Under the pieces are notes generated by a model. That model saw only the letters and a program-made list of their open reading frames with translations, made no database searches and was not told the DNA's origin. 5,688 bases of DNA from Desulfurococcales archaeon (GTDB lineage: Archaea; Thermoproteota; Thermoprotei_A; Sulfolobales; Desulfurococcaceae): the NCBI GenBank assembly GCA_027064845.1, contig JAMOPC010000495.1:1-5688 (forward strand), given 5' to 3'. Position numbers and translations under genes: made by a program. Of this stretch, positions 1 to 5,250 are shown piece after piece; the stretch's first letter is position 1; each line of letters starts with the position of its first letter.

Positions 1-540
1 AGTGTTTTTGGTAATGAAGAATACAGGGGTTATGAGGACAAGTATAAGTCTATGTATCCCTTATTTAAGTGGTTGAACGATGAATACATAATACTAGATA
101 CATCTGGTCAACGCATAGGAATTATCGGTACTCGTGGAGCTCTTGATAAACCTACTCCTTGGCAATCACGTCATATGCCATGGGTTAGAGATTACTATCG
201 TAAATTGCCCTTACTTGTTTCAAAACTCATAGACCGTGTTAGGAACGAGGGTGCTGAAATAGTCGTTCTCGTATCACATTATGGTGTAACATACTCTGAT
301 CTTGAGGGAGAACCTAGAAACATCTGGCCTTACCTAGCATCATCCAAAATGGAGAAAGTAATTATTTCTAAGAAAGTTGATCTAGTTATTCATGGGCATG
401 CACACAATGCTGTAAAGACAAGAATTAAGCTAAGCAATACATATGTATATAATGTGTCACTACCAGCTAATAGAGAACTTGTAATAATCGATTATATAAA
501 AGAAGAAAAACCACATGGACTTGACAGATGGTTGAAATAA
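1..540 (+). CDS. Calcineurin-like metallophosphoesterase, C-terminal part (5' end outside window)
   Basis: The reading frame is open from base 1, so the ATG at 52 is internal and the gene starts upstream of the window. About 179 codons are visible. Seen: a Gly-Asn-Glu-Glu block at bases 10-21, at the position where this superfamily usually has Gly-Asn-His-Asp/Glu; a Val-Ser-His-Tyr metal-ligand block (His at in-window residue 93); and Ile-His-Gly-His-Ala-His-Asn (residues 130-136), the classic C-terminal GHxH metal-binding motif. These are hallmarks of the two-metal phosphoesterase fold. The N-terminal DxH and GD motifs would lie outside the window. No membrane segment is visible, so it is probably cytosolic. 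The substrate cannot be told from sequence; members act on phosphomono- and diesters including nucleotides. The rhomboid gene follows 22 bases after the stop in the same direction, probably in one transcript. Family call is firm; function is open. Confidence 0.85.
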   Translation, partial: SVFGNEEYRGYEDKYKSMYPLFKWLNDEYIILDTSGQRIGIIGTRGALDKPTPWQSRHMPWVRDYYRKLPLLVSKLIDRVRNEGAEIVVLVSHYGVTYSDLEGEPRNIWPYLASSKMEKVIISKKVDLVIHGHAHNAVKTRIKLSNTYVYNVSLPANRELVIIDYIKEEKPHGLDRWLK

Positions 541-550
541 TAAAATACGT

Positions 551-557
551 GGTTGAT
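551..557 (+). promoter_or_regulatory. Weak ribosome binding site selecting the TTG start of the rhomboid gene
   Basis: The bases GGTTGAT resemble the archaeal GGTGAT core with one inserted T and lie 5 bases before the TTG at 563. An in-frame stop at 554-556 rules out any start further upstream, and no ATG or GTG occurs in frame nearby. Confidence 0.4.
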
Positions 558-562
558 ACGTA

Positions 563-1360
563 TTGGGCATACCTGTATCTCAAACGGCTCCTAAGAGGAC
601 TCCAGTAGTTACATTAACTCTTATACTAGTGAATGTTGTTCTATTCATATTATCTTATTTATATCCTAGCTTATTGGTTCCAGGCGCAACTAATGTATAT
701 GAGGTTCAGAGAAGACTAGCAATGATCCCAATAGCTATTGTTCGTGGTGAAAGACTATGGACTTTGTTTACTTCAATGTTTATGCATGCTGACATAATAC
801 ATTTGCTGGGCAACATGATTTTCTTATTCTTCTTCGGAGGACCTGTTGAGAGCGCTATGGGTAGGAAAAGGTTCTTAGCATTCTATATACTATCTGGTTT
901 AGCAGCTGATGTATTTCATTTATTAAGCATCACTTTTATACCAACACGTTATTTGATCTCTGGGGAGCTCGTGGGTAATCCATGGGTTACACCAACTCTC
1001 GGAGCTTCGGGAGCTATTAGTGGTGTTATGGGTGCATACTTAATATATTATCCTCGTTCAAGAGTCACTATGATCTACCCCATATGGATTATACCGTTCA
1101 TCTTCACCTTGCCAGCATGGGCTTATATACTAATATGGTTCACATATCAGCTAGTAATGGGTCTAATATCTCTCCTAGGATTTGTCTCCAATATAGCTTT
1201 CTGGGCACATATAGGTGGTTTCTTGGCTGGAATAGCTCTAGCACCATATTTCATGGATCCATTTATCAAGAAACAGATACTTTTCTACAAGAAAACACTT
1301 GGAGAACTAATAACAAGTACTGATTATGAAGGTTTTTATGAAGAAGAAGAGTTTTATTAA
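563..1360 (+). CDS. Rhomboid family intramembrane serine protease
   Basis: A polytopic membrane protease that cuts transmembrane substrates within the bilayer using a Ser-His dyad. Seen in the 265-residue protein: a first membrane helix near 16-34; Leu-Trp-Thr-Leu-Phe-Thr at 65-70, matching the L1-loop motif although the usual Trp-Arg is Trp-Thr; His80-x3-Asn84, the oxyanion-side HxxxN; Gly-Ala-Ser-Gly at 147-150 with nucleophile Ser149; and Ala-His-Ile-Gly-Gly around catalytic His216, followed by a GFLAG helix-packing segment. About six membrane helices fit the core rhomboid fold. The C-terminal tail (residues 252-265) is strongly acidic and presumably cytosolic. The start is TTG, fixed by an in-frame stop at 554-556 and a weak ribosome binding site. 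It follows the metallophosphoesterase by 22 bases and ends 11 bases from a convergent gene. All catalytic residues are present, so activity is expected; substrates are unknown. Confidence 0.93.
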   Translation: MGIPVSQTAPKRTPVVTLTLILVNVVLFILSYLYPSLLVPGATNVYEVQRRLAMIPIAIVRGERLWTLFTSMFMHADIIHLLGNMIFLFFFGGPVESAMGRKRFLAFYILSGLAADVFHLLSITFIPTRYLISGELVGNPWVTPTLGASGAISGVMGAYLIYYPRSRVTMIYPIWIIPFIFTLPAWAYILIWFTYQLVMGLISLLGFVSNIAFWAHIGGFLAGIALAPYFMDPFIKKQILFYKKTLGELITSTDYEGFYEEEEFY

Positions 1361-1386
1361 GAAAACAATTCTTATGGGCGAAGCCC
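1361..1386 (-). terminator. Possible hairpin plus T-rich terminator for the CitG-like gene
   Basis: On the minus strand GGGC (1386-1383 region) and GCCC (1379-1376) flank a three-base TTC, giving a short GC hairpin that overlaps the last codons and precedes the stop. It is followed by a T-rich run, ATTGTTTTCTT, at about 1371-1361. The stem is only four base pairs and overlaps coding sequence, so it may be incidental. Archaeal termination depends mainly on the T-rich run. Confidence 0.25.
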
Positions 1387-2247
1387 CTCGTATACTGCTA
1401 GGCTTGTTATTATTGATAATAATCCTGTGTATTCGTGGAACAATATGTTTTGTTTTCTAAGCTTGAGGTCTAGTTCGAAAAGCTTCTTGCTCCCAGTTTT
1501 GCTCATCATAAGTCCTTCTTTAACAGCTTCATCTACTTCTTTCTTAGCCCATGTGGGTAGTCTTGGATAAATTATTTCAAGGTATAACGCTATTACAGCG
1601 TTGTTTGCGTTATTGTATTTCCTATAATGTGTTAGTAGTTTCTTAACATATTCTACTATATTGAATTCTCTTAAGTCCAAGCTCCTGAAAGCAGGCCATT
1701 TACTACTTAGAACTCTGAACACGTCATTAAAGGATACTTCTCCCTCTATACCTATTAAGTGTGAAATACCTCCTGCACTTGTAATGTGTTCGTACATGTC
1801 TGTTCTGTGAATGCTTTTCAAGCTGTCTAGGAAATACTTTATTTCTCTCCAGCTCCTCTTGCTGAGGAATAGTTCTAGGGATCTCTTTAATTTTCCAGCA
1901 TCATTGATTACGCTATCTATGTCTGAATGACTAATAGCTAGGGAATATATTATTTGAGGAATAATAAATGAAGGATCTACTCTGTGGGGGAGCCACCTAT
2001 ATGCTTCTCTCAAGCTTCTTGCTAGGAGTTGTCCCAGGTTAAACGTGGTTGCTGCTAGTTCGCCTTTCCTGATCTTTTCGCCTATTTCTATTGCTTCTAC
2101 GAGATACTCTGTTGATGAAATAGTGTTTGATAATAAATAATCTATTCCAGGCTCGATCATTAATCTATGATATGTTCCAGGCTTTATGGTTGCATAAATA
2201 GCTAAATGTGTTCCCTCAATCATGGATTTTAGGATTAAATACTCCAT
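1372..2247 (-). CDS. Divergent triphosphoribosyl-dephospho-CoA synthase (CitG)-like protein, probably lacking canonical active-site motifs
   Basis: A soluble, mostly helical protein of 291 residues. I read it as a distant member of the CitG/MdcB family, from memory of the archaeal branch. Residues 22-28 (Lys-Pro-Gly-Thr-Tyr-His-Arg) match the family's KPGNVHR-type block; Phe-Asn-Leu-Gly at 69-72 sits where NTNLG is expected; residues 149-160 align with the central 'MxLAAERD' helix; and the C-terminus (266-289) matches the NPGxxAD-plus-hydrophobic-helix end in position and pattern but without those residues. Canonical members join ATP and dephospho-CoA to make a citrate/malonate lyase prosthetic-group precursor. 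No lyase gene is visible here, and the role of archaeal homologues is unsettled. The loss of key residues suggests a changed activity or none. The ATG start has AGGTG seven bases upstream. It shares a divergent promoter region with the DUF1614-like gene. Could be an unrelated helical protein. Confidence 0.45.
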   Translation of the reverse strand: MEYLILKSMIEGTHLAIYATIKPGTYHRLMIEPGIDYLLSNTISSTEYLVEAIEIGEKIRKGELAATTFNLGQLLARSLREAYRWLPHRVDPSFIIPQIIYSLAISHSDIDSVINDAGKLKRSLELFLSKRSWREIKYFLDSLKSIHRTDMYEHITSAGGISHLIGIEGEVSFNDVFRVLSSKWPAFRSLDLREFNIVEYVKKLLTHYRKYNNANNAVIALYLEIIYPRLPTWAKKEVDEAVKEGLMMSKTGSKKLFELDLKLRKQNILFHEYTGLLSIITSLAVYEGLRP

Positions 2248-2254
2248 TTTACTG

Positions 2255-2259
2255 CACCT
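2255..2259 (-). promoter_or_regulatory. Ribosome binding site of the CitG-like gene
   Basis: The minus strand reads AGGTG here, seven bases before the ATG at 2247. It matches the archaeal anti-Shine-Dalgarno complement GAGGTGATC and supports this start. Confidence 0.6.
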
Positions 2260-2276
2260 AGAAACAGTTTAGCCAG

Positions 2277-2295
2277 TATTATATACTTATTATAG
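2277..2295. promoter_or_regulatory. Back-to-back TATA elements in the divergent intergenic region
   Basis: The 68 bases between the two divergent genes hold one A/T-only-like block with TATA boxes readable both ways. On the minus strand CTATAATA (2295-2288) would start a transcript near 2266, giving a roughly 19-base leader that contains the AGGTG site. On the plus strand TATTATATA (2277-2285) would start one near 2306, about 10 bases before the ATG at 2316, so that message would be nearly leaderless. Predicted from the usual spacing of about 25 bases; no clear purine-rich BRE is visible for either. Confidence 0.4.
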
Positions 2296-2315
2296 AACTA
2301 GTTAAATAAAAGAAG

Positions 2316-2963
2316 ATGGTGTTTAGAAGTTTGAAAGCATCGCTTATACTTGCTTTTACTAAGGCTTTACTGGTTTTCGCTGTATTTCTAAATATTCTTG
2401 TCATATTATTGTATAGTCATGTATCAGTTATCTACGCTTTATCAGAGTCTTTGCTCATAATTCTTATAATAGTTTTTTCAGAACGTAGGGGTTTTGTTAT
2501 AAGGGTTACTAGGAGGATAGGTGTTGATCTAGTGGGTTTTTTGTTGCCCCTAATTTTCTCATTAGAGGTTTTTATTAGAAACCTAAATTTATTCGGGAGT
2601 ATTTTGTCTGATTTTCTCATAGCTTTGTTGCTCGCAGTTATTGTTAATTATCTTAACTCAATGAGAAGCCCTGTACATGGCGTTATTCTTTTAGACTTAA
2701 TAGTTCCTCTTCTATTTACTAGTGGTGTTGTATCAGTTATTGTTTTGAGAAATGGTTTTCCACTTGTTTATTCGTTTATATTCGGTTTAGTGATTGGGTG
2801 TTTTTCATCAATTATTGGGTTAGATATCCTTAACATTAAGCTTGTTGAGGGTAAAGTCTATGTTTTGGGTGGGAATGGGTTATTTGACGCTGTTTTCTTA
2901 GAAACCTTTCTCTCGCCCAGTGTGTCATTTGCTTTTTCTCTCTTAGCTCATAGCGTCTTATAG
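2316..2963 (+). CDS. DUF1614-like integral membrane protein
   Basis: A 215-residue, very hydrophobic protein with about six predicted membrane helices (roughly 10-32, 38-54, 70-86, 96-112, 121-144 and 150-168) and short Arg/Lys-rich loops (57-67). The C-terminal half carries two blocks I associate with DUF1614: Gly-Leu-Asp-Ile-Leu-Asn-Ile at 168-174 in place of the usual G-A-D-L-L-N-L, and Gly-Gly-Asn-Gly-Leu-Phe-Asp-Ala-Val-Phe-Leu at 185-195 in place of GGAGTFDGIFL. Asn111-Tyr112 followed by a Pro119/Gly122 pair fits the family's N-Y...PV.G stretch. The family occurs in archaea and bacteria and has no established function. The Gly-rich and Asp-containing blocks suggest a conserved site at one membrane face. 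It is transcribed alone, divergent from the CitG-like gene and convergent with the minus-strand array. The ATG at 2316 has at best a weak AAGAAG upstream, consistent with a short-leader message. Confidence 0.65.
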   Translation: MVFRSLKASLILAFTKALLVFAVFLNILVILLYSHVSVIYALSESLLIILIIVFSERRGFVIRVTRRIGVDLVGFLLPLIFSLEVFIRNLNLFGSILSDFLIALLLAVIVNYLNSMRSPVHGVILLDLIVPLLFTSGVVSVIVLRNGFPLVYSFIFGLVIGCFSSIIGLDILNIKLVEGKVYVLGGNGLFDAVFLETFLSPSVSFAFSLLAHSVL

Positions 2964-2971
2964 AATAGTAT

Positions 2972-3031
2972 TCAGTGTGAGAGCTCGTCTTCACAGCCCA
3001 AGCATGGCTCTGATGGTTTGCTATTCATCAT
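2972..3031 (-). ncRNA. Candidate C/D box small RNA (2'-O-methylation guide) overlapping the end of the ATP-grasp gene
   Basis: Reading the minus strand from 3031: perfect C box ATGATGA (3031-3025); 12 bases; CAGA (3012-3009), one mismatch from D' CTGA; 15 bases; TGAAGA (2993-2988), one mismatch from C' TGATGA; exactly 12 bases; perfect D box CTGA (2975-2972). The 60-base length, box order and 12-base guide spacing are those of archaeal C/D sRNAs, which direct fibrillarin to methylate the target base paired five bases upstream of D or D'. By that rule the D guide (CGAGCTCTCACA) would target UGUGAGAGCUCG at its A5, and the D' guide would target AUGGUUUGCUAU at U5. GC is about 48%, clearly above the surroundings, as expected for a structured RNA in a heat-loving AT-rich genome. 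Against it: the D'-C' spacer is long and D' is imperfect. It may be released from the mRNA. The same bases encode a 19-residue CxxC peptide. Confidence 0.5.
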
Positions 3032-3915
3032 CGTTTTATCTTATCTACTAGGTGTTTTATAATATGTATTGCTGGGTCTACTCCTGTTGCTTGTTTTAAT
3101 CCTCTCCATTGTGGGAAAGCATTTACTTCTATTACATAGTATTTCTCAGTGTTTTTGTCATAGATTATATCTACTCCTGCATAGTCTAGTTTCAGTATTT
3201 TTGTTGATTTTATGCTTAGTTCTTCTATTTCTGGGTATTTCTTTATGTCGAGGTTTTCGCCTATGGCTCCTTGCGCTATGTTTGTTTTCCAATACGTGCT
3301 TTTTCTCTTCATCGCCCCAACTACTTGATCGCCTACTACAAATGCTCTTATGTCATAGCCTGGTTTCTCGATATAGGATTGAAGATAGCTTGGTATATTT
3401 ACGTTGATCAAACTACGTGTTATATGGAATGCTATTTCTGGGTCATTTACAAGGGTTGATCCAAGCCCTAAGCTACCCATTAGTGGTTTAAAAACAGCTT
3501 TTCCATGTTCTTCCATGAACCTCTTTGCTGAGAAGGGGTTCTCGGTGATCATTGTAGGAGGTACTGGTATTCCGTGTTTCACTAGTCTTAGGAGGCTTCT
3601 CCACTTGTCCCTGGTATGGGTTATGCTCTCTGGTGAATTCATTACGGGCATTGATTGTGCTAAGGCTTCGAGAACTCCTATCCTTTTCATGAACAAGTCA
3701 ATTCCTAGTTTTAAGCCTAGACCTCTTACTATTGCTCCATCTCCATTTATCTTGTCTGCATGGTGTTTAACTATGATTTCTTTATTTGTAATAATAGCAT
3801 CTAGCTCGCCTATTTTTAAGTACTCATATCTAAGACCAAGAGTATTACATGCTCTTATTAATTCATTAACGCTCCATGGAGGATTTGTTCTGTAGTGTAT
3901 GAGGAGTATTTTCAT
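3028..3915 (-). CDS. RimK-like ATP-grasp ligase (alpha-L-glutamate ligase type)
   Basis: A full-length 295-residue cytosolic ATP-grasp enzyme. This class forms an amide bond between a carboxylate, activated as acyl phosphate by ATP, and an amino acid, often glutamate. Seen: a N-terminal Rossmann-like strand (MKILLIHYR); Ile-Val-Arg-Gly-Leu-Gly at 62-67; Asp103-Lys104 of the 'DK' block; Gly-Ile-Pro-Val-Pro at 115-119; ATP-contacting Lys143 followed by the glycine-rich loop 147-152 (GSLGLG); Tyr-Asp-Ile-Arg at 187-190; Trp209-x-Thr-Asn212; and the metal-binding Asp249, Glu263 and Asn265 (VIEVNAFP). The 'VRGLG' block and the Asn-x-x-Pro-x-Trp-x-Gly-Leu stretch look closer to archaeal pterin or F420 glutamate ligases (MptN/CofF) and RimK than to lysine-pathway LysX. 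No LysW-type carrier is visible. Last gene of the minus-strand array, 26 bases after the membrane protein; its ribosome binding site is poor, so coupling is likely. The exact substrate is unknown. Confidence 0.88.
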   Translation of the reverse strand: MKILLIHYRTNPPWSVNELIRACNTLGLRYEYLKIGELDAIITNKEIIVKHHADKINGDGAIVRGLGLKLGIDLFMKRIGVLEALAQSMPVMNSPESITHTRDKWRSLLRLVKHGIPVPPTMITENPFSAKRFMEEHGKAVFKPLMGSLGLGSTLVNDPEIAFHITRSLINVNIPSYLQSYIEKPGYDIRAFVVGDQVVGAMKRKSTYWKTNIAQGAIGENLDIKKYPEIEELSIKSTKILKLDYAGVDIIYDKNTEKYYVIEVNAFPQWRGLKQATGVDPAIHIIKHLVDKIKR

Positions 3916-3941
3916 TTCTTATCATCATGTCCTAGTATGAG

Positions 3942-4289
3942 TTATCTGTAAAGTCTGCTAATAAGGTACAGTAGTATTAGTATTGATATTGAGAGAGTTG
4001 ATGCATAAAGTGCTGCTGCAAAGGATTTGTAGCCGTTTAAGGCTATCCCTATTATTAGACCCACTATGATCGAGATAGTTGTAAGAGTTGTTACAGCTAA
4101 TACTTCTTTAGGGCTATGATGTACTCGTGAATAATATGCTATGTATCCTAAAAGTATTGCTGCCACTATTGTTCCGTACATTATGCTTGTTTGTGTAAAA
4201 TCATATACAATATACGCTATAGATATTGTTAGGAGGAGCAGTATTAATCCCAAAGCTTTTGTTGAATAAAGTATTTTCTCTACTGGCAA
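3942..4289 (-). CDS. Small four-helix membrane protein of unknown function
   Basis: A protein of 115 residues (118 if begun at the GTG at 4298) that I do not recognise. Four hydrophobic segments, numbered on the longer form, fit membrane helices at about 15-32, 38-56, 66-87 and 92-114. They are joined by short loops, one basic and histidine-containing (Ser-Arg-Val-His-His-Ser-Pro-Lys, 57-64). No catalytic or metal motif is evident; the even helix number suggests both ends lie on the same side, probably cytosolic given Lys/Arg at both ends. I chose TTG at 4289 because AGGTGA at 4300-4295 stands five bases before it; that site overlaps the GTG at 4298, which would then have no ribosome binding site of its own. 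It lies 26 bases before the ATP-grasp gene and about 50 bases after the SIS-like gene, in one array, and may anchor or transport for its neighbours, but nothing in the sequence shows which. Confidence 0.7.
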   Translation of the reverse strand: MPVEKILYSTKALGLILLLLTISIAYIVYDFTQTSIMYGTIVAAILLGYIAYYSRVHHSPKEVLAVTTLTTISIIVGLIIGIALNGYKSFAAALYASTLSISILILLYLISRLYR

Positions 4290-4294
4290 TAGCG

Positions 4295-4300
4295 TCACCT
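4295..4300 (-). promoter_or_regulatory. Ribosome binding site that decides the start of the small membrane protein
   Basis: AGGTGA on the minus strand is close to the archaeal consensus GAGGTGATC. It lies five bases before TTG (4289) but overlaps the competing GTG (4298-4296), which argues for the TTG. Confidence 0.5.
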
Positions 4301-4338
4301 ATACAATGCTATTGTTTCATAATTATTGCTTCTTTATT

Positions 4339-5250
4339 TTAGCTTTTGCTATGGATCAAATACATTGCTAGAATCGCTATATAGAGCTGAGCTTCAAGCG
4401 GATCCGTATTCATAATTATGTCATTTAACTGTATGTTCATCATCCTGTATTTGAAAAGAAGCTCTCTTATAAAGTACTCCTCCACACTTGTTCCAAGCAA
4501 TAATATATTGCAGGGCCCAATTACTTCTTCTGGTTTCTCATAATGTGATCTTATTCCAAGTCTTCTAAGTGTTTCTACAAAGTAAGTCGCTGATGGTTCT
4601 AGCATTTTACTAGATGTCACGATTACCTCGTTCTTATTGATCATATTTTCTAGTTTCTCCATATATATCCTTACAAGTTCGTTTACTACTGGTGTGAATC
4701 CTTCTTGTGAGTGCTCGTATAGTCTTTCGCCTCTTCTACCCATTCTCTTCTTATAATGTTTTGATGCTGCGTGGTATGATGCCATGGCCATTAGTAGTGA
4801 TGCTTCTAGCTCGTCATTAGTGCTTATATATACTGGGTTGTACTTTGACAACATGTCTAGTAGGTGTGGTTGCGTTGGTTTTGGTGAGATAAATAATATC
4901 TTATTGCCTGTAAGCTGGGATGCTTGTAAAAGATTTACTGTGGAGCTTGAGATAGGATTTGTTGTGAAAAATACAAGTTTGCCCGGATTCCTATAGACAA
5001 CTGTATAGTATGAGATAGTGTTTGCTTCATTAAAGATCACTCTTGATTCCTGATCCATTACTACAGTGAACCAGTAGAGAATAGATGCTGGTAAGTATCC
5101 TTGTCTATGATAAGTAATTATGATGTCGTTTTCTTTTTCCTGTAGGAAAAGAAGTATTTTTTCAGATAGTTTTCTCGACTCGTTCTCCAAGTCCTTGATC
5201 TTCTTAACATATGATTCTATATTAGTGCTGTCTCTAAGCTTTTGCAACAA
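4339..5250 (-). CDS. SIS-fold (phosphosugar isomerase-like) protein, divergent
   Basis: A 303-residue soluble protein with two half-domains that look like tandem SIS domains, the fold of sugar-phosphate isomerases. In the first half, Asn-Pro-Ile-Ser-Ser-Ser-Thr (98-104) sits where the phosphate-binding S-G-x-T loop is expected and is followed by a helix and Gly-Asn-Lys-Ile-Leu-Phe-Ile-Ser (115-122), the usual next strand. The second half starts near 205 and ends with Asn-Thr-Asp-Pro-Leu-Glu-Ala (281-287) plus a helix, as in phosphoglucose/phosphomannose isomerases. The length equals the roughly 300 residues of crenarchaeal bifunctional PGI/PMI, but its PE..HN-type catalytic block is not visible, so it is probably a paralogue with another or lost activity. 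Residues 13-40 may form a coiled helix. It overlaps the MTA phosphorylase gene by 34 bases in another frame; TTG at 5250 is supported by GAGGAGGAG eight bases upstream, pointing to translational coupling. Substrate unknown. Confidence 0.55.
   Translation of the reverse strand: MLQKLRDSTNIESYVKKIKDLENESRKLSEKILLFLQEKENDIIITYHRQGYLPASILYWFTVVMDQESRVIFNEANTISYYTVVYRNPGKLVFFTTNPISSSTVNLLQASQLTGNKILFISPKPTQPHLLDMLSKYNPVYISTNDELEASLLMAMASYHAASKHYKKRMGRRGERLYEHSQEGFTPVVNELVRIYMEKLENMINKNEVIVTSSKMLEPSATYFVETLRRLGIRSHYEKPEEVIGPCNILLLGTSVEEYFIRELLFKYRMMNIQLNDIIMNTDPLEAQLYIAILAMYLIHSKS

Noticed and set aside
52..540. A complete short phosphoesterase starting at ATG 52
   Set aside because: The frame is open back to base 1 and includes the GNEE motif, so the gene is cut by the window edge rather than short.
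1084..1323. Open frame on the plus strand inside the rhomboid gene
   Set aside because: Out-of-frame shadow of the segment carrying the catalytic histidine; no independent start signal.
2976..2995. TGTGA/TCACA inverted repeat as an operator or terminator
   Set aside because: Only five to six pairs with mismatches inside, no T-run after it on either strand, and it is better explained as part of the candidate guide RNA.
3069..3895. Plus-strand open frames across 3069-3407, 3271-3459 and 3404-3895
   Set aside because: They lie antisense to the well-supported ATP-grasp gene and have low-complexity hydrophobic translations without motifs.
3922..3928. Second ATGATGA C-box-like sequence on the minus strand just before the ATP-grasp start
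   Set aside because: No CTGA follows within 40-70 bases at guide spacing, and the downstream bases are coding.
4437..4443. ATGATGA on the minus strand within the SIS-like gene
   Set aside because: It encodes Met-Met-Asn in a clear coding frame and has no C' or D partner at the right distance.
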